Assembly: GCF_030123405.1 (NCBI RefSeq)
Contig: NZ_CP126110.1
Coordinates: 682,001 to 746,000 of the forward strand
DNA from: Neobacillus sp. WH10
GTDB lineage: Bacteria > Bacillota > Bacilli > Bacillales > Cytobacillaceae
Direction: 5' to 3'
DNA length: 64,000 nt
Shown piece after piece: positions 17,075-26,400 of the stretch (positions are counted from its first letter, which is position 1; every line of letters starts with the position of its first letter). A program made the position numbers and the translations under genes. The notes beneath the pieces are model-generated. The model was not told the DNA's origin. It ran no database searches and worked only from the letters and a program-made list of their open reading frames with translations.

Positions 17075-17360
17075 CTAGCTCCAGCGCCTAGGGGCTCGGG
17101 GTCATAAGCCAATCCGTCAAGAAGGCTAAAAAAGCAGCCTTCTCGCCGGCTCGTCTTATGCCTGGCTACAGAAAGCTATCGCTTTCAGTACGCATTAAGG
17201 GAGACTAATCTCTGGCTTCGCTTTGCTTGCCAGTCGATCATTCTCCCTATATCGCCCCTGTTCAAGGCGCTTCCGCTTTTCTAATTGTCTAGCTCCAGCT
17301 CCAAGGGGCTTGAGGGGCAAAAGCACCTAGCAAGGAGCTTCCTCTTTTTCGATTTATCTA
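17075..17360. repeat. Dispersed Bacillaceae intergenic repeat, one long and one short copy
   Basis: 17075-17280 begins CTAGCTCCAGCGCC and ends GGCGCTTCCGCTTTTCT, with the internal hairpin GAAGGCTaaaaaagCAGCCTTC (17121-17144). A second copy starts at 17287 (CTAGCTCCAGCTCC) and is shorter and degenerate. A remnant with the same end (TCAGGCGCCTTACGCTTTTC) occurs at 23160-23206. From memory, this type of sequence is common between genes in Bacillus-related genomes. No coding potential was seen. 17360-17560 holds nothing recognisable except the upstream region of the next gene. Confidence 0.6.
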
Positions 17361-17582
17361 GATATTTGTGGAATTATCCGTAATCGGGTACAAACCTAGA
17401 GCCTGTATCTATTGCGGCTCATATAAATAAGTACACAGTAACAAGAGTGATAAATGGAAGGGCGGGACATGAGCGGAGTAATTATCCAAGGAGGCAGAGC
17501 TGTCTCATGATAACATCATAGATTAATAGCACTTGATAGAAGAACGCATAACCAGAGCGAACAGGGAAAAGGGGAATGAACA

Positions 17583-18263
17583 ATGTATGAGTTTAGCGAT
17601 TTAATGGGGAAAAATATAGAAATTGAGATTTCAGGTGGGTATTTTTACTCTGGAATACTAGTTGATTCTGGATTAGACATTATTGTTTTATATGTGGGGA
17701 AAACGGGGGCCTTTCTATATATTCCGTCGGTTCATATTCAGCGGATTAAAGAATCGAAAAAAGAGGAGAACAGTACTTACGATGAACCCCCTTTAGAAAA
17801 ACCGCTCGAATCGGAGTCACAGGTGATTTCATTTCGAAGAATATTAACCAATGCTAAGGGGAGATTTGTTGAGGTGTATGTAACAGGGAAAAAGGCGATT
17901 CACGGCTATTTAACGAGTATTTTGAATGACTATTTTGTCTTTTACTCCCCAGTGTATAAAACAGTGTTTATTTCGATGAACCATGTTAAATGGCTGATCC
18001 CATATCCTGAAAATGCAACGCCGTATTCCTTGGATAGTAAATTTCTTCCTGTAAATCCAGCAAAGATTCCATTAGCTAGAAGCTTCGACGAGCAATGCAA
18101 AAAGTTAGAGAACCAACTGGTCGTCATCGATGGTGGTGACAGCAGTGAAAAAATAGGCTTACTGAAGAAAGCTGTTAATAAAAGGTTGACATTAATCACG
18201 GCAGAAAGGGAAACTGTGTATCGAAATTTAGAGCATGTCAAGACCATCTATTTGGCGAATTAA
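17583..18263 (+). CDS. DUF2642/CotB-like protein with two LSm-type segments
   Basis: A 226-residue protein without signal peptide. The first 60 residues (DLMGKNIEIEISGGYFYSGI, then DIIVLYVGKTGAFLYIPSVH) are a beta-rich unit like DUF2642 and the N-terminus of spore coat protein CotB. A related unit (AKGRFVEVYVTGKKAIHGYL, then YFVFYSPVYKTVFISMNHVK) follows at about residues 90-145, and a third partial one may lie at 180-226. Such proteins are often spore-coat or spore-associated in Bacilli. The context does not confirm this, and no sporulation promoter could be assigned with confidence. AAAAGGGGAA precedes the start. Confidence 0.6.
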   Translation: MYEFSDLMGKNIEIEISGGYFYSGILVDSGLDIIVLYVGKTGAFLYIPSVHIQRIKESKKEENSTYDEPPLEKPLESESQVISFRRILTNAKGRFVEVYVTGKKAIHGYLTSILNDYFVFYSPVYKTVFISMNHVKWLIPYPENATPYSLDSKFLPVNPAKIPLARSFDEQCKKLENQLVVIDGGDSSEKIGLLKKAVNKRLTLITAERETVYRNLEHVKTIYLAN

Positions 18264-18806
18264 ATCTGATAATAAAATAAAAAAGGCGGGTAACCGATCT
18301 ACTTTTTGCTGCTGGTTGGGATTAATGTAGGCGGCTTAAAACCATTAAATCCATGGAAAAAGGAGTAGAAGGAAGCATTATAGAAAAAGAGAATATACGA
18401 AGCATAACAAAAACCAAAATCTTGGTCCCTTACACCTTTTATTAAAAGTCAAGATATTTAATGAATAACATGATAAAAGGGGAGAATTATATCATGTTGC
18501 ACATTATATAAGACAGAAAAAGAAGGATAGATAAAGCAGATAAAATTTGCTTTATCTATCCTTCTTTTTGTTACAAATGACCTCACTTACTACAACAATA
18601 TTATGAGCTGACTACGATTAGATAAGAAATTCGTTATTTAATAAAGGGTAACATTATAAAAGGTTAATTCTCATGGAAATGGTTCTTTAGTGACAGTGGT
18701 CATTTTATAGGACGTAAAGTAAATTGGGGCTAAAATCACTTAACAATAATTTCCAGATAGTGTAATATGACAGAGGATTTCAAATTTTTTGAAAGAGGTG
18801 TTTTTG
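18264..18806 (+). other. Long intergenic region with a very strong terminator hairpin
   Basis: No gene of normal size is visible. A perfect 22-bp inverted repeat (18517-18538 with 18548-18569) around a 9-base loop ends in T5 and works as a terminator on either strand. Immediately before it, GGGGAGAATTATATC at 18479-18493 precedes a tiny reading frame, MLHII (18494-18511), which could be a leader peptide or chance. 18264-18478 and 18570-18780 hold nothing I can identify apart from the upstream region of the secreted-protein genes. Confidence 0.6.
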
Positions 18807-19283
18807 GTGAAAGCATTGAAAAGAAGGCTATCGTGTATTTCTCTGACTTTTGTTGCTTGTTTTGTTCTTTTTGGTACCTTTAGTTTCTCTAACACCAAGG
18901 TCTCTGCAGAAACACACAACTATGATGGCAAAAGTCCTTACTATGATGATTGTGCTGCTAGCGGTGTGACGAAAAAGAGTTTGAGAATTAATAATTCAGA
19001 CGGTTCTTATGCCAATCTAGAGTTAAAATTTAGTACGAAATGCAAAACAGCGTGGGCAAAGATCACTTTAAGCAGACCAGCCAAAACGAATGGGGAGGCT
19101 ACCGCATTAGTTGTGCGAAACACCGATAATAAGCAATATCATTGTGGGTCCACTGGAGGTAATGGAGAGATAAATATAGGGCAAACCTCATGTTATACAC
19201 CCATGGTATATGATTTAGATCCTCGTAAATCGAAGGCTGTTGGGTTCTGGCCATTTACCAGAGGCGAGACAGACTGGTATTAA
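18807..19283 (+). CDS. Secreted YjfA-like (DUF2690) protein, first of a tandem pair
   Basis: A 158-residue exported protein. GTG at 18807 follows AAAGAGGTG by 6 bases and gives a basic N-terminus, a hydrophobic core and a cleavage region around VSAETHNYDG. The mature part holds the family landmarks YDGKSPYYDDC, LELKFSTKCKTAWAKIT and QTSCYTPMVYD, with four conserved cysteines likely forming two disulfides. It resembles B. subtilis YjfA; the function is unknown. A second gene of the same length follows 47 bp later. Terminator 19857 ends the pair. Confidence 0.8.
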   Translation: MKALKRRLSCISLTFVACFVLFGTFSFSNTKVSAETHNYDGKSPYYDDCAASGVTKKSLRINNSDGSYANLELKFSTKCKTAWAKITLSRPAKTNGEATALVVRNTDNKQYHCGSTGGNGEINIGQTSCYTPMVYDLDPRKSKAVGFWPFTRGETDWY

Positions 19284-19330
19284 AGGATATATGTTTTAAT
19301 TGACTTATGAGTAAAGATAGGAAGGATTTC

Positions 19331-19807
19331 TTGAAAATAAAACTTAATCGGGTGACTCAGTCAATAATACTGATTATGTCGTCTATAATCGTTACTTTTG
19401 GTCTTTGGAATAATCAGGTATATGCGGAATCTCATTCGTATGATGGCAAAAGTCCTTATTACAATGGTTGTGCAAACTCAGCAGTAACGAAGGACAAAAA
19501 ATGGATTGATTCTGTTTCATATGTAGAATTGAAATTCAGTACTACATGTAAAACTGCATGGGCAAAAGTTACAATCACCCAACCTGCAATATATAATCAC
19601 GAAGCAGATGCAAGAATCGTTCGAGAGACAGACGGCAAAGCCTATACGTGTGATAGTCCTGAAGGAAATGGAGTCGTTAACAAGGGGCAGACCTCATGTT
19701 ATACGCCAATGGTTTATGACTTTGACCCACGTAGAGCACAAGCTCAGGGCATACACGCTATTCCCAATAGTGACGCCTATAATAAAGCAGTAACTATTTG
19801 GTATTAG
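19331..19807 (+). CDS. Secreted YjfA-like (DUF2690) protein, second of the tandem pair
   Basis: TTG at 19331 follows AGGAAGGA and gives a 158-residue preprotein, the same length as its neighbour; an ATG at 19307 would add eight charged residues. After a signal peptide ending near VYAESHSYDG it repeats the landmarks YDGKSPYYNGC, VELKFSTTCKTAWAKVT and QTSCYTPMVYDFDPRR. The two proteins match in the core but differ in the loop before the first tryptophan region and at the C-terminus. The pair clearly arose by local duplication. Function unknown. Confidence 0.8.
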   Translation: MKIKLNRVTQSIILIMSSIIVTFGLWNNQVYAESHSYDGKSPYYNGCANSAVTKDKKWIDSVSYVELKFSTTCKTAWAKVTITQPAIYNHEADARIVRETDGKAYTCDSPEGNGVVNKGQTSCYTPMVYDFDPRRAQAQGIHAIPNSDAYNKAVTIWY

Positions 19808-19856
19808 TGTAAAGTGACAATAAAGTTTATTTAATTTTAATACATCAAACACTCAT

Positions 19857-19888
19857 AACCCCGTTCTGATTTTAGGACGGGGTTTTTT
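19857..19888 (+). terminator. Terminator after the YjfA-like pair
   Basis: AACCCCGTTCT and GGACGGGGTTTTTT form a GC-rich stem followed by six T, about 50 bp after the stop codon. Confidence 0.88.
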
Positions 19889-19936
19889 GGTACGCCCGGC
19901 ATGAGATATTGTAGAATAGTACTTTTAGTATCCAGA

Positions 19937-20161
19937 CTACATCTGTGTGGAATGTCGGGTTAAAACCTGGCTTAACCGTATAGTTGCTTCTCCAATATTA
20001 ATCTCTAATGTTTTATTCTGATCCTGCCTGTCCTCTTCTATAGTAAAGGCTATCCAATTAGATTCCGTAGGATCTATGGTTGTAATGGCCAAAGCTTTTT
20101 GTACGTCAAAAGAATGCCAACACACGGTGGAAAAGTGTCTTTTTTTGGTACCAGAAACCAT
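19937..20161 (-). CDS. Possible small hypothetical protein (74 aa), divergent from the histidine kinase
   Basis: The minus strand encodes 74 residues with a balanced, protein-like composition (for example NWIAFTIEEDRQDQNKT and INIGEATIRLSQVL). The opposing plus-strand frame here would be an odd cysteine-rich extension of the kinase, which also favours coding on the minus strand. A purine-rich AAAGGAAAG lies somewhat far upstream of the ATG. I do not recognise a family. It would end near the terminator at 19857. It may be real or chance. Confidence 0.4.
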   Translation of the reverse strand: MVSGTKKRHFSTVCWHSFDVQKALAITTIDPTESNWIAFTIEEDRQDQNKTLEINIGEATIRLSQVLTRHSTQM

Positions 20162-20243
20162 TCTAAAAATACTTCTTTCCTTTACTGAAAAATTCTGTAA
20201 AATGGAAATTGATAGTATTATTGATGTGTTTGGAGAGATCTCT

Positions 20244-21704
20244 ATGGCGAAGTGTTTCCCGATTTTTGGAAAAGAAAATGAAACGGTTGTCTATAATCCT
20301 GATGAATTAATTGATCTTTTTCTTAATTGTACGGCTGATGGAATCTGTATTGTCGATATGGAGAATCGGTTTATTCGAATAAATCAAATGTATACCAGAA
20401 TATTTGGCTATACAGAAGAAGATGTTTTGGGAAGAAGATTCGACGAATTTCCAATGTCTGAATTGGTGATAGAGATTGTAAAAGCAGTAAAACAAGGCAA
20501 AACCTTTCATAATATTAATACGCAGCGCTGCCATAAGGATGGCACCATTCTTGATATAGCTGTTTCTTATTCTCCTTTCCGAAATTCGCAGGGAGAAATA
20601 ATTGCCATATTCGCCCTTTATCGTGATATTACAGAGCGAGTAAATATGGAAAGAGAATTAAAAAAAACGCGTGAATTGTATCGATTAATTACGGAAAATA
20701 CAGCAGATATGATCAAGCTTTATTCATATGATAAAAAAATTATCTATGCTTCTCCCTCACATGAAAAAGGGATTGGGTATACGCCGGAACAATTATTCGG
20801 CAAAACAGTATATGACCTTATTTTACCTGAGGATAAAGAACATTTCGATAGCGCTTATCAAAAACTAATCGAAACGGGTGAGCCTCAGCTGTTTCAGACA
20901 AAAATTAGAACTGAGAGCAATGAAGTAATTGTTTCCGAGACAACTATGTCTCCTATTTATAATGAAACAAATGAGATTGAATCTTTTGTGACGGTTGGCA
21001 GAAATATTACTGATAGGGTAAAAAATGATGATGCGCTGCGTAATTTAGACCGTCTTTCAATTATCGGGCAATTAGCTGCCGGGGTTGCGCATGAAATACG
21101 AAACCCTTTGACTTCATTAAAAGGTTTTTCCAAACTTTTGAAAGGTACAACTGATAAAGAAAAGCAAGAAGATTATTTATCGATTATCACAAATGAACTG
21201 GACCGGATTGATATGATTGTCAATGAATTTATGTCGCTCGCTAAACCTCAAGCCATTCAATTTGAGGTGGAAAGTCTAAATACAATCTTGGAAAGCACGG
21301 TTAAAATTCTTCATCCACAAGCATTACTACATAATGTGCAAATCATAAACCACTACCATACAGATGAGATCGATTTACTTTGCAGCCCGCACCAATTGAA
21401 ACAAGTCTTTGTAAATGTTTTAAAAAATGCTATTGAATCTATGCAGCACGGCGGTACCGTCCATATTGATGTCCAAAAAATAGAGGGGAAAAGAGTATTA
21501 ATTAGTTTTTCCGATGAAGGAATTGGAATCGACACGGAGCTCATGGACTTTTTGGGAACACCATTTTACACCACCAAGGACAAAGGAATTGGACTTGGTC
21601 TAACGGTCAGCAACAAAATCATTCAAGAACATAACGGCACCATGAAAATTGAAAGCCAACTCGGCAAGGGCACCATCGTAAAGGTAGAATTGAAATATAT
21701 ATAA
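20244..21704 (+). CDS. PAS-domain sensor histidine kinase (Kin/sporulation-kinase type)
   Basis: A soluble 486-residue kinase when started at ATG 20244, which follows GGAGAG by 6 bases; longer in-frame starts back to 20076 are possible but less natural. Two PAS domains (about residues 20-140, then 150-270, the second ending FVTVGRNITDRV) precede a HisKA domain with the phospho-acceptor in GVAHEIRNPLTSLKGFSKLL and a HATPase domain with FSDEGIGIDTEL, TTKDKGIGLGLTVSNKI. The architecture matches the KinA/KinC/KinE group that feeds the Spo0F phosphorelay. No response regulator adjoins it, as is typical of those orphan kinases. The signal is unknown. Confidence 0.82.
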   Translation: MAKCFPIFGKENETVVYNPDELIDLFLNCTADGICIVDMENRFIRINQMYTRIFGYTEEDVLGRRFDEFPMSELVIEIVKAVKQGKTFHNINTQRCHKDGTILDIAVSYSPFRNSQGEIIAIFALYRDITERVNMERELKKTRELYRLITENTADMIKLYSYDKKIIYASPSHEKGIGYTPEQLFGKTVYDLILPEDKEHFDSAYQKLIETGEPQLFQTKIRTESNEVIVSETTMSPIYNETNEIESFVTVGRNITDRVKNDDALRNLDRLSIIGQLAAGVAHEIRNPLTSLKGFSKLLKGTTDKEKQEDYLSIITNELDRIDMIVNEFMSLAKPQAIQFEVESLNTILESTVKILHPQALLHNVQIINHYHTDEIDLLCSPHQLKQVFVNVLKNAIESMQHGGTVHIDVQKIEGKRVLISFSDEGIGIDTELMDFLGTPFYTTKDKGIGLGLTVSNKIIQEHNGTMKIESQLGKGTIVKVELKYI

Positions 21705-21719
21705 TATGGATATCGTAAT

Positions 21720-21776
21720 AAGGGTGTCAGGCACCACTCATGGACATTTGTCCTTTTGTGGTGCCTGACACCCTTA
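21720..21776. terminator. Palindromic repeat shared by two convergent genes
   Basis: AAGGGTGTCAGGCACCAC and its complement flank an inner GGACA TTTGTCC palindrome. It lies between the kinase and ykuK, and the ykuK stop codon is at its right border. It can act as a bidirectional terminator and is a full member of the repeat family. Confidence 0.8.
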
Positions 21777-22310
21777 TTTGGTGTAACGGTTTGCATAGCT
21801 GGAGGCGACGAAGGCATTCGGTTTGATTTTCGGTTCTACTCCCATGGATTCGATTCTTGTTACCATTTCTTTGACGAATTCACTTGTTTTGTTGCGCTTG
21901 CCTGCCCCGATATCGATATGTCCTTCCATTGTGAATGTTGCCCCCTCATAAAGATGTGGAAGGATAATATTGATTAACTCATTTTTTCTTTCCTCGGTGA
22001 ACATGGAAACAATCTCTTCTGTTAGTGAAAGTTCAAGTGAGATTCGCTCATGTAAATGGGTCATTTTTCTGGGAATATTCACTTTTCTAATGCAAGCCCA
22101 TACACCTTTTCCTTCATTTTGGATCACGATTCCAGTAATAAACGTGGTCTGGGATTTATGAACCTGTGAATCTGTTCCCACCATAAGACGGTAATGTCCC
22201 TTTGGATTACCTTTCATAAATGTAACAATCCGTTCAAAGACATGTTCGAACGACAGTCCATTCTCCTGAAGATTTTGAAACGAATGGTGATAAGCCGGGG
22301 AATTCCTCAT
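21774..22310 (-). CDS. ykuK: YkuK-family protein (DUF458, ribonuclease H-like)
   Basis: A 178-residue cytoplasmic protein. The stretches YRLMVGTDSQVHKSQTTFIT and VWACIRKVNIPRK, and the later HIDIGAGKRNKTSEFVKEM, are typical of the YkuK (DUF458) family, whose fold is ribonuclease H-like. The acidic residues in GTDSQ and HIDIG could be metal ligands. Its biochemical role is not established. Start at ATG 22308-22310 with a poor ribosome binding site (AGGGAAAG is rather far upstream). It is convergent with the kinase gene. Confidence 0.85.
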   Translation of the reverse strand: MRNSPAYHHSFQNLQENGLSFEHVFERIVTFMKGNPKGHYRLMVGTDSQVHKSQTTFITGIVIQNEGKGVWACIRKVNIPRKMTHLHERISLELSLTEEIVSMFTEERKNELINIILPHLYEGATFTMEGHIDIGAGKRNKTSEFVKEMVTRIESMGVEPKIKPNAFVASSYANRYTK

Positions 22311-22542
22311 AGATAAGCATCACAACTTTCCCTTTGGGTTGGAAAATATCTTTTTCGCTCTTACGATATTTTATGGAAAGGGGATAATTGGCGTGCAAAA
22401 GATGAAAATTCGTTTTTTGGTCTTAGTACCTTTTTGAAAAAGAGGTTCAATCTGGCATGACATCCGCAAAAGCAAAAGCACAAGTTGAAACAATTTTTCT
22501 TGTTTTGCTCAATGTTTCACAATATATCCATAGATTATTAAA

Positions 22543-22557
22543 TTGAAAGCGCTTATA
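22543..22557 (+). promoter_or_regulatory. Probable cre (CcpA) site upstream of the OsmC gene
   Basis: TTGAAAGCGCTTATA matches the WTGNAANCGNWNNCW consensus at all but one position. It overlaps a possible -35 (TTGAAA) with TAGATA 18 bases later, so CcpA binding would repress. The rest of 22311-22620 holds nothing else I can identify. Confidence 0.5.
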
Positions 22558-22620
22558 TTTATAGTGTAGATAGAAAAATTAAGAAGTGAAATTACATCAC
22601 AATAGGAGGGTGAATGAACT

Positions 22621-23079
22621 ATGCCCATGACAACCTTTAAAGCTGCTGCTCATTTACAGAAGGGTGTTCAAGTTAAAGCTAAATCTCGTAATTTCGAGAT
22701 AACCATTGATGAGCCAAAGGAATTAGGCGGAACGGATACGGGTATGAATCCTGTAGAATTAACTCTAGCAGCATTAGGTGCTTGCCAAGCCATCGTAGCT
22801 CGTGTGTATGCTAGAAAGTTCAAAATAGAATTTGATGATCTATGGATTGATGTGGAAGGAGATCTTGACACAGATGGCTTTATGAATAAATCTGATGTTC
22901 GTCGCGGTTATTCTGATATTCGTTTTAACTTTCATATTGCAACGGATGCACCTAGAGAAAAAGTTGAAGAGTTTGTAGCGTTTATTGAAAAGACATGTCC
23001 GGTTGGAGATACTATCGCGAACCCAGTGAACCTTAAATTAAATGAGATTATTTTAGAACCAAGAAAGGCCTGTGTGTAA
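22621..23079 (+). CDS. OsmC/Ohr-family protein
   Basis: A 152-residue protein of the OsmC superfamily, which reduces organic hydroperoxides with a pair of cysteines. GTDTGMNPVELTLAALGACQ carries the first catalytic cysteine and the segment FIEKTCPVGDTI the second. It starts at ATG 22621 behind AGGAGGGTGAATG. It is closer to the OsmC/YhfA-like group than to classical Ohr by the TLAALGAC and CPVG wording, so its exact substrate is open. It is a single-gene unit, with a probable cre site upstream. Confidence 0.85.
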   Translation: MPMTTFKAAAHLQKGVQVKAKSRNFEITIDEPKELGGTDTGMNPVELTLAALGACQAIVARVYARKFKIEFDDLWIDVEGDLDTDGFMNKSDVRRGYSDIRFNFHIATDAPREKVEEFVAFIEKTCPVGDTIANPVNLKLNEIILEPRKACV

Positions 23080-23104
23080 AAACAAAAAACTAATTTCCGA
23101 TTTT

Positions 23105-23155
23105 TGGGGTCAGCTCCCTCGCTACTTTACCACAACGGGGAACTGACACCTTTTA
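23105..23155 (+). repeat. Diverged palindrome of the GTCAG...CTGAC family, terminator-like
   Basis: GGGGTCAGCTCC and GGGGAACTGACACC form imperfect arms around about 25 bases, followed by a T run, 26 bp after the OsmC stop. It resembles the GGTGTCAGGCACC family but with changed arm sequence. It probably terminates the OsmC gene. Confidence 0.6.
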
Positions 23156-23159
23156 TCCC

Positions 23160-23206
23160 TTCTTATGCCTGTCGCCGATAGTCAGGCGCCTTACGCTTTT
23201 CTTAAC
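23160..23206. repeat. Remnant of the CTAGCTCCAGCGCC-type dispersed repeat
   Basis: TTATGCCTGTCGCC, then TCAGGCGCCTTACGCTTTTC, matches the right-hand part of the longer copy at 17075-17280. The left part is missing. Confidence 0.5.
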
Positions 23207-23285
23207 AAATCATCGTCTGCGTTAGACCAGAAAAAGGTTAATTATATAACAAAATACAAAAAAGAGATAAATTTCATAAAAGGCA

Positions 23286-23313
23286 TTGTGTTGGTGTCGA
23301 AACATGGTATCAT
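23286..23313 (+). promoter_or_regulatory. Probable promoter of the hexosaminidase gene
   Basis: TTGTGT (23286-23291), 16-base spacer and extended -10 TGG-TATCAT (23308-23313). It has the same layout as the PTS operon promoter at 9363-9390. Confidence 0.5.
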
Positions 23314-23334
23314 GGAGATAAAGGAAAATATTAG

Positions 23335-23414
23335 ATTTCATGTGACTGATACGATCAGGCATGGAGGTAATAATGGAGGATTTACATCCTTTATTATTTC
23401 TCCATGCCTTTTTT
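23335..23414 (+). promoter_or_regulatory. Second RAT antiterminator/terminator, before the GH20 gene
   Basis: TGACTGATACGATCAGGCAT at 23342-23361 repeats the RAT core of the PTS leader (9422-9439). The 3' part AGGCATGGAG pairs with the CTCCATGCCT that ends at 23409, followed by T6. A small internal hairpin between the arms (GGAGGAT with ATCCTTT) corresponds to the GGAT/ATCC pair in the PTS leader. The same BglG protein should therefore control both. Confidence 0.87.
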
Positions 23415-23478
23415 GTATAAATTTTTTTATTTAATGGGTTGGGTTTTTGGTTACAAATTTATTAAAGGAGGATAAGAA

Positions 23479-26400
23479 ATGAGAAAAAGAATTGTATCAG
23501 TATTTTGTGTCTTTGTCCTGTTAATGAGTATGGTGATGACGGGCATTCCACCTACTAAGGTTTATGCTGCTAATAACCAAAATTTAGCGCTAAATATGCC
23601 GACAGTTGACTCAGACCATGAAGTAGACTATGTGTCTTCTAAATATGCTGTGGATGGTAATCTTAATACGAAGTGGTCGTCTGCACCGGGATGGATGAAC
23701 CCAAATGCTGACAATTCCTGGTGGTATGTGGACTTGGGAGCGGTATCTGAATTAGATCAGGTTGTCATTCACTGGGGAGATGCTCCAGCTACAAAGTGGA
23801 AACTACTGATTTCAAATGATGGGAAGACATGGGAGAATGCCTTTAAGGACAATAGAGTTCTTGATAGTAAGGATTATAGTGAAAAAGAAGAAGTTATTAA
23901 ACTTGATAAATCTCAAGCAAGGTTTGTGAAGTTTCAAGGTATTGAAAGAACACCGGTTAGAGGGCAGCTTTTCGGCTATGCTTTTTATGAATTCGAAGTC
24001 TATGGTTATAGTAAAATAAATGAAATTGTAAACAGCATTACCTCCATTCCCGATTTAACTGCTGATTCGAATAAAATAACTCTGCCAGAGATGCCGGAAG
24101 GTTATAAAATTAGTTTATTTGGCAGCGATAAGCTACCTGTCATCGATCTTAGCGGCAAAATCTATAAACCGCTTGTGGATACGACAGTCAATCTATTATT
24201 TAAAGTGGAAGATAAAGAGAACCCTTCAATTTATGGCATTACGAAAAATATAGCTGTAAATGTACCAGGTCAATATAAAGCAAATGAAAGTGCTAATCCG
24301 GAACCTAAAGTGATACCATCTTTAAGGGAATGGTTTGGGCATGAAGGCCAGTTTAAATTAACCGATTCCTCTAGAATTGTCGTGAATCCTTCCTTTAAAA
24401 ATGAGTTACAAACAGCAGCAGAAGAAACAGCAAAGGATTTGAAAGAAGTGAATGGCTTTCAGCTAAATGTTGTTTATGGAACTCCTGTTAAGGGAGACCT
24501 TTATCTAACATTGGATAAAGACCTAAGCTATTTAACACGCGGAGGATATATCTTCGATGTAAACGATTACATAACGATAACATCTGCTCAAGTGGATGGA
24601 GTATTTTATGGAACCCGGACTGCATTGCAAATTTTAAAGCAGAATCAAACAACCATTCCAAAAGGAATCAGTAGAGATTATCCAGCAAATGAAGAGAGAG
24701 GGTTCATGTTGGATGTTGCTAGAAAGTTTTACACGATCGATTTTTTACGTGATTATGTAAAACTATTATCTTGGTATAAAATGTCTAATTTCCAGATTCA
24801 CTTGAATGATGATGTGTGGAGCCCATTTGCGGATGGCACCACGTATGCTTTTAGACTTGAAAGTGAGCGCTTTCCAGGGCTCGCGAGTCCGGAGCATTAT
24901 ACAAAAGAAGAATTTCGCAGTCTCCAACAATTAGGAATGAACTATGGGGTAAATGTTATTCCAGAGTTTGATACACCTGGGCATTCTGGGGCTTTCATTA
25001 ATTATGACAAAGAGCTGGCAAATGGACATGGAGGGATGGATGTTACAAAACCAAAGACCATCCAATTTGTCGAAGGCTTATTCAGTGAATACATCGATGG
25101 CCCGAACCCTACCTTTATCGGTCCCGACGTTCATATAGGAACGGACGAATATCACACGCCAACACAGAAGGACGTGGAAGATTTCAGGGCGTATATGGAC
25201 CATCTGATAAAATTTATTAACGCAAAAGGGAAACATCCATTAATATGGGGCGGGCTCACCGAATATAAGGGAACAACTCCGGTTGATACAAACACTACGA
25301 TGAATGTTTGGAGTACTGGTTTTTCGAAGCCGGGGGAAATGATAGACCAAGGGTATAATATTATTAACACCGATGACGCGAATCTTTATATTGTTCCTAA
25401 AGCAGGTTATTACCACGATTACCTTGATGGAAAGAATTTATATGAAAATTGGGAAGCGAATAAGTTTCATGATTCCACATTACCATACGGGCACCCGCAG
25501 CTAAAGGGAGCGATGTTTGCTCTTTGGAATGATGTTTCTTATCCAAAGGGCATTACCATGGCCGATTCTCACGATCGAATTTTACCGGCGGTTCAAGTCC
25601 TGGCAGAGAAAATGTGGAACGGAGGCGAAACAAAACAGGATTTTACGAAATTTAGCAGTTTGGCTTCCGTTATTGGTGAGGCACCAAATACGAGCTTATC
25701 CCACCAGATAAATACGAATAATAAAGATGGAAACATTATTCAATATGCGTTTGATGATAATCTTCAGGATACGTCAGGAAACAATTATCACGGTACTCCA
25801 AAGAATACCGAATTCACGGAAGGAAAATTGAATAAAGGATTAAAGCTTAAAGGCGGAAGTAGTTATGTGGAAACGGGTTTAAAAAACCAAGGTTTCGGCT
25901 GGACAACCTCCTTCTGGATCAAACCTGACCAAGACAACCCTGAAAATGCCATCTTATTAGACTCGAAGAATAGTCAACTAAAAATCTCAAAGAATAAGAT
26001 TGTTCTCTCAAGTGAAAATTACAGCCAAGAATTTAATTATAAGCTTCCTTATGATAAGTGGACAAATATACTATTAAAGGGTGACAACGAAAAAACCACC
26101 TTATATATTAACGGGAATGAATATACAGAACAGAAGCAAACTACCTTTGTTTTACCACTTGAAAAAATAGGAAGTTCATCTAACGCATTTAAGGGAAGTA
26201 TTGATAATTTGCGTATTTACAACCGTACCATCAACATTTTAGGGGATGTCAATTACGCCTTAAATAAACAAGCATATGCTAGAGATTCAGAGGTAGATTG
26301 GGTTGGGCCGGAATTTGCAGTTGATGGAAAAAGCGGTACCAAGTGGGCTTCAGATTATCAAAAGCCAGACGCGGATTCTGCTTGGTGGTCCGTTGATTTA

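Noticed and set aside
17400..17580. Sporulation sigma-E or sigma-K promoter for the CotB-like gene
   Set aside because: CATATAAAT near 17432 partly fits a -10, but the -35 is not convincing, so it was not listed.
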